Below, in pieces: positions 33,452 to 42,064 of a stretch of 48,255 nt of DNA. Below the pieces are notes generated by a model. The model saw only the letters and a program-made list of their open reading frames with translations, was not told the origin of the DNA and ran no database searches. Source of the stretch: Streptomyces sp. SM10 (GTDB lineage: Bacteria > Actinomycetota > Actinomycetes > Streptomycetales > Streptomycetaceae). Every line of letters starts with the position of its first letter. Position 1 is the stretch's first letter. Both the position numbers and the translations under genes were made by a program. The DNA lies in assembly GCF_002910915.1 (NCBI RefSeq), contig NZ_NEUF01000173.1:30891-79145 (forward strand). The letters run 5' to 3'.

Positions 33452-34303
33452 ATGGCACACACAGCACTCGTCCTGGGTGCCGGAGGAGTCACCGGCACCG
33501 CTTGGGAAACCGGCATCCTGCACGGGCTCGCCAAGGCGGGGGTCGACCTCTCCACCGCCGACCTGATCGTCGGGAGTTCGGCGGGCGCCGTCGTCGGGGC
33601 GCAGCTCGCCTCGGGACTCGTCGCCGTCGGGGACCTCTACGAACGCCAGCTCGCCGACCCGGAGGACGACAAGGGAGCGGCCGGCCGGCTCGGCCCCGTC
33701 ACCATCCTCCGCTACGCGAGAGCGGCGCTCTCCTCCCGTACGCCCGACGACTACGGCCGCAGGCTGGGCGCCCTGGCCCGGGACAGCCGGCCCGCCACCA
33801 CCGCGGCCGAACGCCGCGAGATGATCGCGAGCCGTCTCCCGTCGGCACAATGGCCGCAACGCCACCTGCTGGTCGCGGCCGTGGACGCCTCCACCGGCGC
33901 GCTGCACACCTTCGACCGGACGGGTACGGTCCCGCTCGCCGACGCCGTCACCGCCAGCTGCGCGGTCCCCATGGTCTGGCCCGTCGTCCGTGTCGGGGGC
34001 GGGAGCTGGATCGACGGGGGCGTCCACTCCCCGGCCAACGCCCAGCTCGCCGCGGGCCACGAGCGCGTCATCGTCATCGCGCCCACCGCCACCGGCAACA
34101 AGGTGATCGTCTCGGCGCGCGCCCAGGCCGCCGAACTGGAGGCCGCCGGCGCCCGTGTCGAGGTCATCACCCCGGACGCCGGCACCAGGAAGGCCATCGG
34201 CCGCAACTCTCTGGACCCCGCACGCCGCGCCGCGGCAGCCAGGGCAGGACTCGCCCAGTCCGTGGCGCACACCGAGGCGGTCGCCGCCGTCTGGAACGGC
34301 TGA
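33452..34303 (+). CDS. Patatin-like phospholipase
   Basis: 283 aa. The oxyanion loop GAGGVTGTAWETGIL (residues 9-23), the nucleophile elbow VGSSAGAVVG with Ser43, and the Asp of the catalytic dyad in SWIDGGVHSPAN (near 190) are all present. Such proteins are acyl hydrolases acting on membrane phospholipids or other lipids; no signal peptide is present, so it is cytoplasmic or membrane-associated. It is followed after 40 bp by a spermidine-synthase-like gene. Confidence 0.92.
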   Translation: MAHTALVLGAGGVTGTAWETGILHGLAKAGVDLSTADLIVGSSAGAVVGAQLASGLVAVGDLYERQLADPEDDKGAAGRLGPVTILRYARAALSSRTPDDYGRRLGALARDSRPATTAAERREMIASRLPSAQWPQRHLLVAAVDASTGALHTFDRTGTVPLADAVTASCAVPMVWPVVRVGGGSWIDGGVHSPANAQLAAGHERVIVIAPTATGNKVIVSARAQAAELEAAGARVEVITPDAGTRKAIGRNSLDPARRAAAARAGLAQSVAHTEAVAAVWNG

Positions 34304-34343
34304 CCGGGCGGGACGAGGGCCGAACGCCCGTCACAATGGGGGA

Positions 34344-35189
34344 GTGAACGAGCCGATACCCGTCATCCGCGACACCGACTGCGGCACCGCCAGGCTGCTG
34401 CCCGACGTGGACCGGGACCGGGCCTGGCTGCTCACGGTCGACGGGGCCCCGCAGTCGTACGTCGATCTCGACGAGCCGGAGCACCTCGAATTCGAGTACG
34501 TACGCCGGCTCGGCCACGTGGTGGACCGGGCCGGCGTCCCGGGGGATCCGCTGGACGCGGTGCACCTCGGCGGAGGCGCGCTCACACTGCCGCGCTACGT
34601 CGCGGCGACCCGCCCCGGCTCGCGGCAGGACGTGGCGGAGGCGGACGGGGGACTCGTCGAGCTGGTCCGCGAGCATCTCCCGCTGCCGCAGGGAGCCGGT
34701 GTCACCGTGCACGGCACCGATGCCCGCCGGTGGCTCGAAGAGGCGCCGCGGGATTCGGCCGACCTCCTGATCGCCGACGTCTTCGGCGGGGCGCGGGTGC
34801 CGGCGCACCTGACCTCCGTCGAGTACGCACTGGCCGCCGGACGGGTCCTGCGGGCGGACGGCCTCTACGCGGCGAATCTGGCCGACGGCGCGCCCTTCAC
34901 CTTCCTGCGGTCGCAACTCGCCAACTTCGCCGCCGTCTTCGACGAGCTCGCCCTCATCGCCGAGCCGGCCGTCCTGCGCGGCAGACGCTTCGGCAACGCC
35001 GTGCTGCTGGCCTCCCGCGTCCCCCTGGACCTCGCGCCGCTCACCCGGCTGTGCGCCGCCGACGTGTTCCCCGCCCGTGTCGAGCACGGTGCGGCGCTGA
35101 CCCGGTTCATCGGTGGTGCCAAGCCGGTGCGGGACAGCGAGGCCGTGGCCTCACCCGAGCCCCCCGACGGCGCCTTCGGCATCGGCTGA
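34344..35189 (+). CDS. Spermidine-synthase-like (fused-type) methyltransferase-fold protein
   Basis: 281 aa with the Rossmann core of the spermidine synthase family: DAVHLGGGALTLPRYVA (cofactor loop, about residues 70-86), a second strand VAEADGGLVELVRE, and DLLIADVFGGARVPAHLTS (about 137-155). The acidic pair that binds decarboxylated AdoMet and polyamine in true spermidine synthases is not obvious, so a polyamine product is not assured. GTG 34344 follows GGGGGA, with CACAAT six bases before it. The 3' end overlaps the convergent MFS gene by 39 bp. Confidence 0.85.
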   Translation: MNEPIPVIRDTDCGTARLLPDVDRDRAWLLTVDGAPQSYVDLDEPEHLEFEYVRRLGHVVDRAGVPGDPLDAVHLGGGALTLPRYVAATRPGSRQDVAEADGGLVELVREHLPLPQGAGVTVHGTDARRWLEEAPRDSADLLIADVFGGARVPAHLTSVEYALAAGRVLRADGLYAANLADGAPFTFLRSQLANFAAVFDELALIAEPAVLRGRRFGNAVLLASRVPLDLAPLTRLCAADVFPARVEHGAALTRFIGGAKPVRDSEAVASPEPPDGAFGIG

Positions 35190-36461
35190 CCCACGGGCCG
35201 GCTCCGGGAGGCTGATCTTCTTCACCTCGCTCCGGCGCGTCAGGTTCCGTACGTCCGGGACGAGCAGCACACCCCCCGTGACCAGCACGATCAGCGCGGC
35301 ACAGCCCCAGAGGGCCGTGCTGCGGCCGACGAGCGTCTCCACCGGTCCGGCCGCCGCCGTGGCCAGCGGCACCATCGCGACCGAGCCGAACCAGTCGTAC
35401 GCCGCGACCCGGGACAGCTTCTCCTCCGGGATCTCCTGGTGCAGGGCGGTCATCCAGGAGACGCCGAACACCTCGATGGCGACCCCGGTCACGAACATCA
35501 CCGCGCAGAGACCGGCCACCGGCAGCGGGATCGCGAGACCGGCGGACGGCAGGGCCAGCGGGAACACGCAGAGCGTCCCGGCCAGCAGCAGCCGCCGGGG
35601 CTTCCAGCGCATCATCAGCAGCGCCCCGCCCAGGGTGCCGACCCCGAACGCCGCCAGGGCGAATCCCCAGGGGCGTGCGCCTCCGAGCTCGTCCCGCGCC
35701 ACCAACGGCCCGTACACCGCCTCGGCGGCACCGACGACCGCCACGACCACGGAGAACTGGAGCACGACGGCCCAGAGCCAGGGTCGTGTGACGACCTCCT
35801 GCCAGCCCTCGCGGAGATCGGCCAACAGCCCGCCGCCCGGCACGCGCGTGGGGATGTGGCTCACGTCGAGGAAGGCGCGGAGCGAACCGGCGACGGCGAA
35901 GGCCGCCGCGTCGACGGCCAGCACCCAGCCGGGGTTCATGGCCGCGATCATGGCGCCGCCGAGTGCCGCGCCGCCGATGGCCGCGCCGTGCATGGACATC
36001 CGGAAGAGGGCGAAGGCGCGGGCCGCCCGCTCCCCGTCGACGCTGGACATCAGCATGCCCTCGGAGGCCGGTCCGAAGAAGGCCTGCCCGGTACCGCAGA
36101 GTGCCGTCAGCACCATCATGTGCCACAGCTCGGCGGAGCCGGTCAGGACCAGCCAGGCGAACACGGCCTGCGAGAGGCAGTTGAGCGTGTTCGCGGCCAC
36201 CATCACGCGGTGGCGCGGCAGCCGGTCCGCGACCGCGCCGCCGATCAGGAGGAAGAGGACCAGGGGCGCCGTACGAGCGGCGGCCACCAGGCCGACGTCG
36301 GCGGCGTCGCCGCCCGACTCCAGGACGGCGAAGGCCGCCGCGATCAGTGCACCGTTGGCACCCAGCCCGGTGATGATCGCGGCGGCGGTCAGCAGACCGA
36401 AATTGCGGCCCCCCGGAAGGGAGCGGCGGCCGCGGGAGGGGGAGACGGGGGCGGAAGTCAC
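35151..36461 (-). CDS. Major facilitator superfamily transporter (MFS_3/Enterobactin-exporter-like)
   Basis: 436 aa with 12 predicted helices and the cytoplasmic loop 2-3 motif GGAVADRLPRHRVMVAAN (about residues 71-88), typical of MFS exporters. The family of multidrug or siderophore exporters in actinomycetes fits best; the substrate is unknown. GTG 36461 is chosen because GATAGT ends six bases before it, a likely leaderless start; a TTG at 36497 would add 12 residues. It overlaps the convergent spermidine-synthase-like gene by 39 bp at its end. Confidence 0.9.
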   Translation of the reverse strand: MTSAPVSPSRGRRSLPGGRNFGLLTAAAIITGLGANGALIAAAFAVLESGGDAADVGLVAAARTAPLVLFLLIGGAVADRLPRHRVMVAANTLNCLSQAVFAWLVLTGSAELWHMMVLTALCGTGQAFFGPASEGMLMSSVDGERAARAFALFRMSMHGAAIGGAALGGAMIAAMNPGWVLAVDAAAFAVAGSLRAFLDVSHIPTRVPGGGLLADLREGWQEVVTRPWLWAVVLQFSVVVAVVGAAEAVYGPLVARDELGGARPWGFALAAFGVGTLGGALLMMRWKPRRLLLAGTLCVFPLALPSAGLAIPLPVAGLCAVMFVTGVAIEVFGVSWMTALHQEIPEEKLSRVAAYDWFGSVAMVPLATAAAGPVETLVGRSTALWGCAALIVLVTGGVLLVPDVRNLTRRSEVKKISLPEPARGSADAEGAVGGLG

Positions 36462-36528
36462 CAGGGGACTATCCCCGCCGGAGCCCCCTCCCGCCAAATG
36501 GACGGCTCGGGGCGCGTGCGCCGCAGGC

Positions 36529-37536
36529 TCAGGAGGCGCTCTCCGTGCCCTCGGCGAGGCGCACCGTGCTGAGGATCTTCTGGATGGTGGAGTCCGGGAG
36601 CTCGTCGTCGATCCCCGCGTTCGCGTGGAGGACCCAGGTCGAGAACTCGCCCTTGCCGTTCTTGAAGGTGAACGCGATCGACTTGCCGTCCGTGTCGCAC
36701 TTGTTCTTGTTCGCGAGCCCGGTCGCGGTCGCCGTCACCACGCTGCCGGTGACACCGGACTTGGTGGTGTACTGGCTGGGTTTGCCGACCTTGACCTTGT
36801 CCTTCGAATCCTTCTGCGCGTACGCGGCCCACACCCAGGTGCCCGCCTCGTTCGTGGCGGCCTCGTCGGTGCTCTTGGCGCCCTGGGCACCCTTGGTGCC
36901 GACGCTGGCCAGCCCGGTCTCCTCCTTGACGCCGTCCTTGTCGGTGTCGTCGACGCACCACTTGCTCTTGTAGTGGGCGGGTGCGGAGAAGGTGACGAGC
37001 GGCGCTCCCATGGGATCCTTGACGTCCCCGAAGCCGGAGGCCACTCCTGAGCCCGAGACCTCCCAGTCGCCGGGCACGTCGAACTGCGTGCCCCACTTGG
37101 GATTGGTCACGACCTTCCAGCCGGGAACCGTCGGGGCGGCGTCCTCGCCGCCCCGCGGGTTCGCCGCGGGGGAGGAGGCGGTGTCGGACGCCTTCGCGGA
37201 CGGTGAGGAGGACGACTTGCCGTCGGCCACGCTCGAGCCGCCCTTGTCGTCCTTCTTGTTCATCACGACGACGCCGGTGACGACGGCCGCGACGACGACC
37301 GCCGTGGCCGCGACGACGGCGACGATCGTCGTCTTCTTCCTGTCGTCCTGCTGAGGTCCGCCCGGCCCGCCCGGCACGGCGTACTGCGGTGCGGTGGGCT
37401 GCTGGTACGGGTTGGGCTGCTGGTATCCCGGCTGCTGATACGGGTTGGGCTGTTGGTACCCCGGCTGCTGGTACGGATTCTGGTTCTGGTCCTGCGGGTT
37501 CTGCTCGCCCCCGGGCGGCTGCTGTCCTGGCCACAT
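36529..37536 (-). CDS. Single-pass membrane protein with Pro/Gln-rich repeats and extracellular domain
   Basis: 335 aa. Residues 1-68 are cytoplasmic and disordered, with the 11-residue repeat NPYQQPGYQQP twice plus a partial third copy. A single helix TTIVAVVAATAVVVAAVVTG (69-88 and on) follows, then a Ser/Ala-rich linker and an extracellular domain (about 130-335) containing WGTQFDVPGDWEVSG and two cysteines that may pair (in WCVDD and NKCD). This architecture, P/Q-rich tail plus TM plus sensor-like domain, is widespread in Streptomyces without known function. A TATGGT box lies eight bases before the ATG. Confidence 0.8.
   Translation of the reverse strand: MWPGQQPPGGEQNPQDQNQNPYQQPGYQQPNPYQQPGYQQPNPYQQPTAPQYAVPGGPGGPQQDDRKKTTIVAVVAATAVVVAAVVTGVVVMNKKDDKGGSSVADGKSSSSPSAKASDTASSPAANPRGGEDAAPTVPGWKVVTNPKWGTQFDVPGDWEVSGSGVASGFGDVKDPMGAPLVTFSAPAHYKSKWCVDDTDKDGVKEETGLASVGTKGAQGAKSTDEAATNEAGTWVWAAYAQKDSKDKVKVGKPSQYTTKSGVTGSVVTATATGLANKNKCDTDGKSIAFTFKNGKGEFSTWVLHANAGIDDELPDSTIQKILSTVRLAEGTESAS
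37396..37479 (-). repeat. 33-bp tandem coding repeats
   Basis: Two full and one partial copies of a unit encoding NPYQQPGYQQP, inside the N-terminus of the 36529-37536 gene. Copies differ at synonymous sites, so the peptide rather than the DNA appears to be kept. Confidence 0.85.
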
Positions 37537-37630
37537 GGCCAGTAACCATAGAGGGGCCGGGCGTGCGCTGCTACGGGCGCCCCTGTGAGGGGATGGTCAA
37601 GGACTGCTACTCGCTAGTAACATCGCCGCC

Positions 37631-38083
37631 ATGAGCACTGAAGAGATGACAGTCGGCGACATCCTGTCCGCGAGCGTCCCGATGGTCCGGACTCTCGGCA
37701 TCGAGTACCTGGAGACGACCGCGGAGCGCGCGGTCCTCTCGCTGCCCGACCGGGCCGAGTACCACAACCACCTCGGGGGACCCCACGCCGGAGCGATGTT
37801 CACGCTCGCCGAGTCGGCGAGCGGCGCGATCGTCGTCGCCGCCTTCGGTGACCAGATGACGCGGGCCGTCCCGCTGCCCGTCACCACGGAGATGGCCTTC
37901 AAGAAGGTGGCCATGGGCGAACTCACCGCGACCGCGGTCCTGGGCCGCCCGGTGGCCGAGGTCGTCGCCGAACTCGACGAGGGCAAGCGCCCGGAGTTCC
38001 CCGTCGCCGTGGAGATCCGGCGGGCGGACGGTGCCGTGACCAGCGAGATGAGCGTCGTCTGGACGCTGCGTCCGAACCGCTGA
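37631..38083 (+). CDS. Hot-dog-fold thioesterase (DUF4442/PaaI-like)
   Basis: 150 aa. YHNHLGGPHAGAMFTLAESA (residues about 43-62) is the hot-dog core helix with the HGG-like active-site region, followed by the strand pattern MAFKKVAMGELTATAVLG and VAVEIRRADGAVTSEMSVVW. Members hydrolyse acyl-CoA thioesters. TAGTAA at 37615-37620 lies ten bases before the ATG and may be the -10 box. No operon partner is evident; dedA is separated by a hairpin with U-tract. Confidence 0.85.
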   Translation: MSTEEMTVGDILSASVPMVRTLGIEYLETTAERAVLSLPDRAEYHNHLGGPHAGAMFTLAESASGAIVVAAFGDQMTRAVPLPVTTEMAFKKVAMGELTATAVLGRPVAEVVAELDEGKRPEFPVAVEIRRADGAVTSEMSVVWTLRPNR

Positions 38084-38164
38084 TCCTTCGCCCCTCCCCG
38101 TCCGGTCCCCTCCGTCCCGCGGGCCGCGGCGGCGCTTGCGGCCGTCCGGCCCGGTAGGCTGCCC

Positions 38165-38203
38165 GCCGTGCACCCCTCGTGGTGCACGGCGGAAGATTTT
38201 TTT
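38165..38203 (+). terminator. Hairpin plus seven-T tract at the dedA start
   Basis: GCCGTGCACC-cctcgt-GGTGCACGGC is a perfect 10-bp stem with six-base loop (38165-38190), followed by GGAAGA and TTTTTTT at 38197-38203. A U-tract is rare in this genome. TAGGCT at 38155-38160 would start transcription at about this hairpin, which makes an attenuator of dedA possible as well as a terminator for the thioesterase gene. Confidence 0.6.
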
Positions 38204-38218
38204 ACGGGAGGGACCGGC

Positions 38219-38881
38219 GTGCACGTCCAGGAGTGGCTCGAGACCGTACCCGCGGTCAGCATTTACCTCCTGGTGGGGGTCGTCATCGGACTCGAGAGTC
38301 TGGGTATCCCGCTGCCGGGCGAGATCGTACTCGTGAGTTCGGCGCTCCTCGCCTCGCAGCACGGTGAGATCGACCCCGTGGTGCTCGGAGCCTGTGCGTC
38401 GGCCGGAGCGATCATCGGTGACTCGATCGGCTACGCCATCGGCCGCAAGGGCGGGCGCCCGCTGCTCGCCTGGCTCGGCGGGAAGTTCCCCAAGCACTTC
38501 GGGGCGCCCCAGATCGCGCTGGCGGAGCGCTCGTTCGAGAAGTGGGGCATGTGGGCGGTCTTCTTCGGCCGCTTCGTCGCACTCCTGCGCATCTTCGCGG
38601 GACCCCTGGCCGGGGTGCTGCGCATGCCGTACTGGAAGTTCCTGATCGCCAACGTGCTCGGCGGGATCGTCTGGGCCGGCGGCACCACCGCCGTCATCTA
38701 CTCCGTGGGAGTCGTCGCCGAGGCGTGGCTCAAGCGCTTCTCGTGGCTGGGCCTGCTGGCTGCCGTGCTCATCGGTGTGATCTCGATGCTGGTCGTCAGG
38801 AACCGGGCGAAGAAGGCGGCGGAGCAGGCGGAGGACTCCGTGCAGACGCGTGAGCCGGACGCGGTCCCCGCGGCCGACTGA
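38219..38881 (+). CDS. DedA-family membrane protein
   Basis: 220 aa with the VTT domain: GLESLGIPLPGEIVLVSSALL (reentrant loop with the conserved acidic residue, about 24-44), GDSIGYAIGRKGG and FFGRFVALLRIFAGPLAG. DedA proteins are proposed undecaprenyl-phosphate or phospholipid translocases and need proton motive force. GTG 38219 is chosen for GGGAGG seven bases upstream. The in-frame GTG at 38168, seven bases after a TAGGCT box, could give a leaderless longer form (adding MHPSWCTAEDFF and five more residues). The tail is acidic and disordered. Confidence 0.9.
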   Translation: MHVQEWLETVPAVSIYLLVGVVIGLESLGIPLPGEIVLVSSALLASQHGEIDPVVLGACASAGAIIGDSIGYAIGRKGGRPLLAWLGGKFPKHFGAPQIALAERSFEKWGMWAVFFGRFVALLRIFAGPLAGVLRMPYWKFLIANVLGGIVWAGGTTAVIYSVGVVAEAWLKRFSWLGLLAAVLIGVISMLVVRNRAKKAAEQAEDSVQTREPDAVPAAD

Positions 38882-38935
38882 TCTCCTGGCGCGACCGTGG
38901 CCGCGCAGGCCCCGCCGGCGCAGTCGAAGGCCCGG

Positions 38936-39469
38936 TCAGCCCTCCTGGTGCGCCGCGCGGTGCGCCTTGGCCAGCTCGACGTAGCCCGCCGCGTTGAAGG
39001 CGATGCCCTCACGCTCCTCGGCGGTCAGCTCCCGCTTGACCTTCGCGGGTACGCCGGCGACGAGCGAGCCCGGCGGCACCCGCATCCCCTGCGGCACGAG
39101 AGCCTGCGCCGCGATCAGCGAACCCGCTCCGATGTGCGCGCCGTTGAGCACCGTGGCGCCCATGCCCACCAGGACGTCGTCCTCGATCACACAGCCGTGC
39201 AGCACGGCGTTGTGGCCGACCGAGACCCTGGCACCCACCGTGAGCGGGAAGCCGGGGTCGGTGTGCACGCTGCAGTTGTCCTGGATGTTGCTGTCCGGTC
39301 CGAGGGAGATCGGGCCGCCGTCGCCCCGCAGGACAGCCTGGTACCAGACGCTGGAGCCCGCGGCCATCGACACCTCGCCGACGACGACGGAGGTCGGTGC
39401 GAGGAAGGCGTCCGGATCGATCTCCGGCTCCTTGCCGCCGATGCCGGTGACCAATGCCTGCTCTGCCAT
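38936..39469 (-). CDS. Gamma-class carbonic anhydrase-like hexapeptide-repeat protein
   Basis: 177 aa left-handed beta-helix. The metal histidines are seen in NCSVHTDPGFPLTVG and GHNAVLHGC (three histidines in all), with the typical start FLAPTSVVVGEV and WYQAVLRGDGG. Family members are carbonic anhydrases or metal-binding acyltransferase-like proteins of the YrdA/PaaY type. ATG 39469 follows GGAGGAG by seven bases. It is divergent from a second hexapeptide protein at 39617. Confidence 0.9.
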   Translation of the reverse strand: MAEQALVTGIGGKEPEIDPDAFLAPTSVVVGEVSMAAGSSVWYQAVLRGDGGPISLGPDSNIQDNCSVHTDPGFPLTVGARVSVGHNAVLHGCVIEDDVLVGMGATVLNGAHIGAGSLIAAQALVPQGMRVPPGSLVAGVPAKVKRELTAEEREGIAFNAAGYVELAKAHRAAHQEG

Positions 39470-39616
39470 CGCCTGCTCCTCCGGTGGGGGTGTGGTGCGC
39501 GGGGCGCCCCCGCTCCGCACGAACCGTATGCGACCGTTCGACCGGTCCGTGCGGGTGGGGTGAACATCACAGCGCGCAGCGCCGACCGCCCCGCCCGCGC
39601 CGACTACCGTGAGCGG

Positions 39617-40369
39617 GTGCCGAAGATCCGGAACCTGTTCACCGCGCTGGCCAGCCGGCGGCGCGGTGTCATGTCTCACGCCGTCCACCGCGCCTGGGCC
39701 TGGGTGCAGGAGACCGGGGCGGTCACCGCGCAGCACCCCGGGCGGCTCCGCTTCGGCCGGATCGGTGCGGGAACCCGGCTCGCCTTCCCTCAGGGGACGG
39801 TCTTCGGTGAGCCGTGGATAGAGCTGGGCGACCACTGCATCATCGGTGAACAGGTGACCCTGACAGCCGGACTGATGCCTGATCTGGATCTCGGATCCGA
39901 GCCCATCCTGACCCTGGGCGACGGTGTGGTGCTGGGCCGGGGGAGCCACGTCATCGCCGACACCTCGGTGTCGATCGGCTCGGACACCTACTGCGGCCCC
40001 TACGTCTACATCACCTCGACCAACCACAGTTACGACGACCCGCACGAGCCCGTCGGCAGGCAGTGGCCGCGCATGGAACCGGTCGTGATCGGCCCCGGGT
40101 GCTGGATCGGCACCGGAGCGGTGATCCTTCCGGGGGCCAGGCTCGGCCGCAACGTCGTGGTCGCGGCGGGAGCCGTCGTACGCGGAGAGGTGGCCGACCA
40201 CGCGGTGGTGGCCGGGGCACCGGCGCGCGTGGTGCGCAGCTGGGATCCCGAGAAGGGCTGGCAGCCGCCTCTGCGGACACCGGCACCGGTGCCGATCCCG
40301 GACGGGGTGACGTCCGAGCAACTGGCAGCGGTGGCTCTGCTGCTGGAGGAGCCGGTCGAGGGGGCCTGA
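39617..40369 (+). CDS. Left-handed beta-helix acyltransferase (LbH/NodL-type)
   Basis: 250 aa. Hexapeptide repeats extend from about residue 50 to 200 (IELGDHCIIGEQVTLTAG, VSIGSDTYCGPYVYITST, VIGPGCWIGTGAVILPGARL). NHSYDDPHEPV holds the His typical of maltose/xenobiotic-acetyltransferase-like enzymes, and ARVVRSWDPEKGW follows the helix. It probably O-acetylates a sugar or cell-surface polymer; acceptor unknown. GTG 39617 lies six bases after TACCGT, suggesting a leaderless transcript. Confidence 0.87.
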   Translation: MPKIRNLFTALASRRRGVMSHAVHRAWAWVQETGAVTAQHPGRLRFGRIGAGTRLAFPQGTVFGEPWIELGDHCIIGEQVTLTAGLMPDLDLGSEPILTLGDGVVLGRGSHVIADTSVSIGSDTYCGPYVYITSTNHSYDDPHEPVGRQWPRMEPVVIGPGCWIGTGAVILPGARLGRNVVVAAGAVVRGEVADHAVVAGAPARVVRSWDPEKGWQPPLRTPAPVPIPDGVTSEQLAAVALLLEEPVEGA

Positions 40370-40400
40370 GCTCTCGCGGTCCGGCTCCCCGCGGGGTGCC

Positions 40401-41267
40401 TCAGCCCGTCGCCAGCAGAACCGTTCCGATCAGGGCCAGACCCGCGCCCGCCGCCTGGATCCCGCGCAGCCGCTCGCCCAGGACTCCTCGCGCCGCCAGC
40501 GCCGTCACCACCGGATACAGCGACGCCAGGACGGCGGCCACGGTGACGGGACCGTACTGAGCGGCGATCGCATAGGTGCCGTTGGCCGCGACATCGGCCA
40601 GTCCGACGAAGGCCAGGGCCGGCAGCGCCGCCCGTACGACGGCGGCTCCGCCTTCCTCGGGCAGCGCGCGCCCGCCGCGGCGCACGGAGGCGTACAGGGC
40701 CGTCCCACCGACCGCGATGTTCGTGACGCGCTGGACGAACAGGGCGAGGAAGAGGCCGGTCACGGTCGTGGAGGCCTCCGCGATCAGTGTCATCACCGCG
40801 CCGAAGCCGAAGGCGGCCAGCAGGGTCAGCGCGACCGCCCGGCGCTGGACCGGTGCACCGCGCAACTGCGGCCCTCCGGCCAGGACGACGCCGGCCACGG
40901 CGACCGCCACGCCGCCGAACTGGAGCAGCCCGGGGTGCTCACCGACGATCAGGCCGACACCCACCGGGACCGCCACCCCGAGGGAGCCGAGCGGGGAGAC
41001 CACTCCCATCGGGCCGAGGGCCAGTGCCTTGTAGAAGCTCAGCATCGCGACCGGTCCGACCGCTCCGGCGGCGACCGCGAACCACAGCCGGTCCCCGGCC
41101 TCGCTCCAGGCACCGGTCGCGACCACGACGACCCCGAGTACGGCTGCGGCGATGCACTGGGACACGACCACCACGGTCAGCGCGGGTGTCCGCCTGGTGA
41201 GCAGCCCGCCCCCGAAGTCGGCCAAGCCCCAGAGCAGGCTGGTGGCCAGGGCGAACAGTGCGGTCAT
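40401..41267 (-). CDS. EamA/DMT-family transporter
   Basis: 288 aa, ten helices in two EamA repeats; the first helix reads LFALATSLLWGLADFGGG and the second repeat carries VGLADVAANGTYAIAAQYGP and LYPVVTALAARGVLGERL. Typical metabolite exporter. It is divergent from an XRE-cupin regulator at 41361, a pairing seen for amino-acid or metabolite exporters. It converges on the acyltransferase gene with a 31-bp gap that contains CCCCGCGGGG. Confidence 0.9.
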   Translation of the reverse strand: MTALFALATSLLWGLADFGGGLLTRRTPALTVVVVSQCIAAAVLGVVVVATGAWSEAGDRLWFAVAAGAVGPVAMLSFYKALALGPMGVVSPLGSLGVAVPVGVGLIVGEHPGLLQFGGVAVAVAGVVLAGGPQLRGAPVQRRAVALTLLAAFGFGAVMTLIAEASTTVTGLFLALFVQRVTNIAVGGTALYASVRRGGRALPEEGGAAVVRAALPALAFVGLADVAANGTYAIAAQYGPVTVAAVLASLYPVVTALAARGVLGERLRGIQAAGAGLALIGTVLLATG

Positions 41268-41360
41268 CAAGGGCCTCGCAGTACAGTGCGGTGATCGGGT
41301 GGGTGCACCACACCGTAGTGCAGTATTTTCGACTCTGTCATCCAGGATATTGGACGGAAT
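41268..41360. promoter_or_regulatory. Divergent promoter region, EamA / XRE-cupin regulator
   Basis: A 93-bp gap with a markedly AT-rich core (about 41318-41352, including GCAGTATTTTCGACTC and CAGGATATTGG). GATATT at about 41346 is a plausible -10 for the regulator. No perfect palindrome was found. Confidence 0.45.
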
Positions 41361-41945
41361 GTGTCTGACCTCGATCAGCTGACCCAGTCGCTCGCCCGCA
41401 ACCTCAAGCGCTGGCGGGGCGAGCGCGGCTTCACCCTGGACGCTCTCGCGGCCAGGGCAGGGGTCAGTCGCGGCATGATCATCCAGATCGAACAGGCCCG
41501 CACCAACCCGAGTGTCGGCACCACCGTCAAGCTCGCCGACGCGCTGGGCGTCAGCATCACCACCCTGCTCGACTACGAGCAGGGAACCCAGGTGCGCCTG
41601 GTCCCCGCGAGTCAGGCGGTGCGCATGTGGTCGACGGAGGCGGGCAGCCACACCACTCTGCTGGTGGGGACGGAGGCCCGGGGACCCATCGAGCTCTGGT
41701 CCTGGCATCTGATGCCCGGCGAGGGCAGCGCCTCCGATCCGCACCCCGAAGGCACGGTGGAGCTGCTGCACGTCACAGCGGGCGAACTCACCCTCCTCGT
41801 CGACGGTGAGGCCCATGTCATCCCCGCCGGAACCTCCGCGACCTTCGAGGCCCACGTGCCGCACAGCTACCGCAACGACGGCTCCGAGCCGGCCGACCTG
41901 ACCATGGCGGTGACGATCCCGCCGGTCCGGCGAGAGGGCAAGTGA
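41361..41945 (+). CDS. XRE-family regulator with C-terminal cupin domain
   Basis: 194 aa. The Cro/C1-type HTH is at residues about 8-62 (TLDALAARAGVSRGMIIQIE, then QARTNPSVGTTVKLADALG). The cupin_2 beta-barrel occupies 110-190 (HPEGTVELLHVTAGELTLLV, then VIPAGTSATFEAHVPHSYRN) with candidate metal histidines. Such proteins sense small ligands and usually regulate the adjacent gene, here the divergent EamA exporter. GTG 41361. Confidence 0.92.
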   Translation: MSDLDQLTQSLARNLKRWRGERGFTLDALAARAGVSRGMIIQIEQARTNPSVGTTVKLADALGVSITTLLDYEQGTQVRLVPASQAVRMWSTEAGSHTTLLVGTEARGPIELWSWHLMPGEGSASDPHPEGTVELLHVTAGELTLLVDGEAHVIPAGTSATFEAHVPHSYRNDGSEPADLTMAVTIPPVRREGK

Positions 41946-41980
41946 GCCGTTCGCAGCGGCTGTTGGCGTGAGCGGTATGC

Positions 41981-42020
41981 GCCCCCCGGGCCTGGGACAG
42001 CTGGGCCTGGGCCCGGGGGC
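41981..42020. terminator. Hairpin between convergent XRE-cupin and AAC(3) genes
   Basis: GCCCCCCGGGCC pairs with GGCCCGGGGGC around a 17-base loop (11 bp with one bulged C), midway between two convergent genes and so probably bidirectional. Confidence 0.65.
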
Positions 42021-42064
42021 AGCCGGCCTCGGCCTGGGGCGGTTCGGGTGTCCGACCGGACGCT

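Noticed and set aside
37396..37479. Tandem repeats considered as CRISPR-like or VNTR DNA
   Set aside because: They are in frame, encode NPYQQPGYQQP, and differ at synonymous sites, so they are protein repeats.
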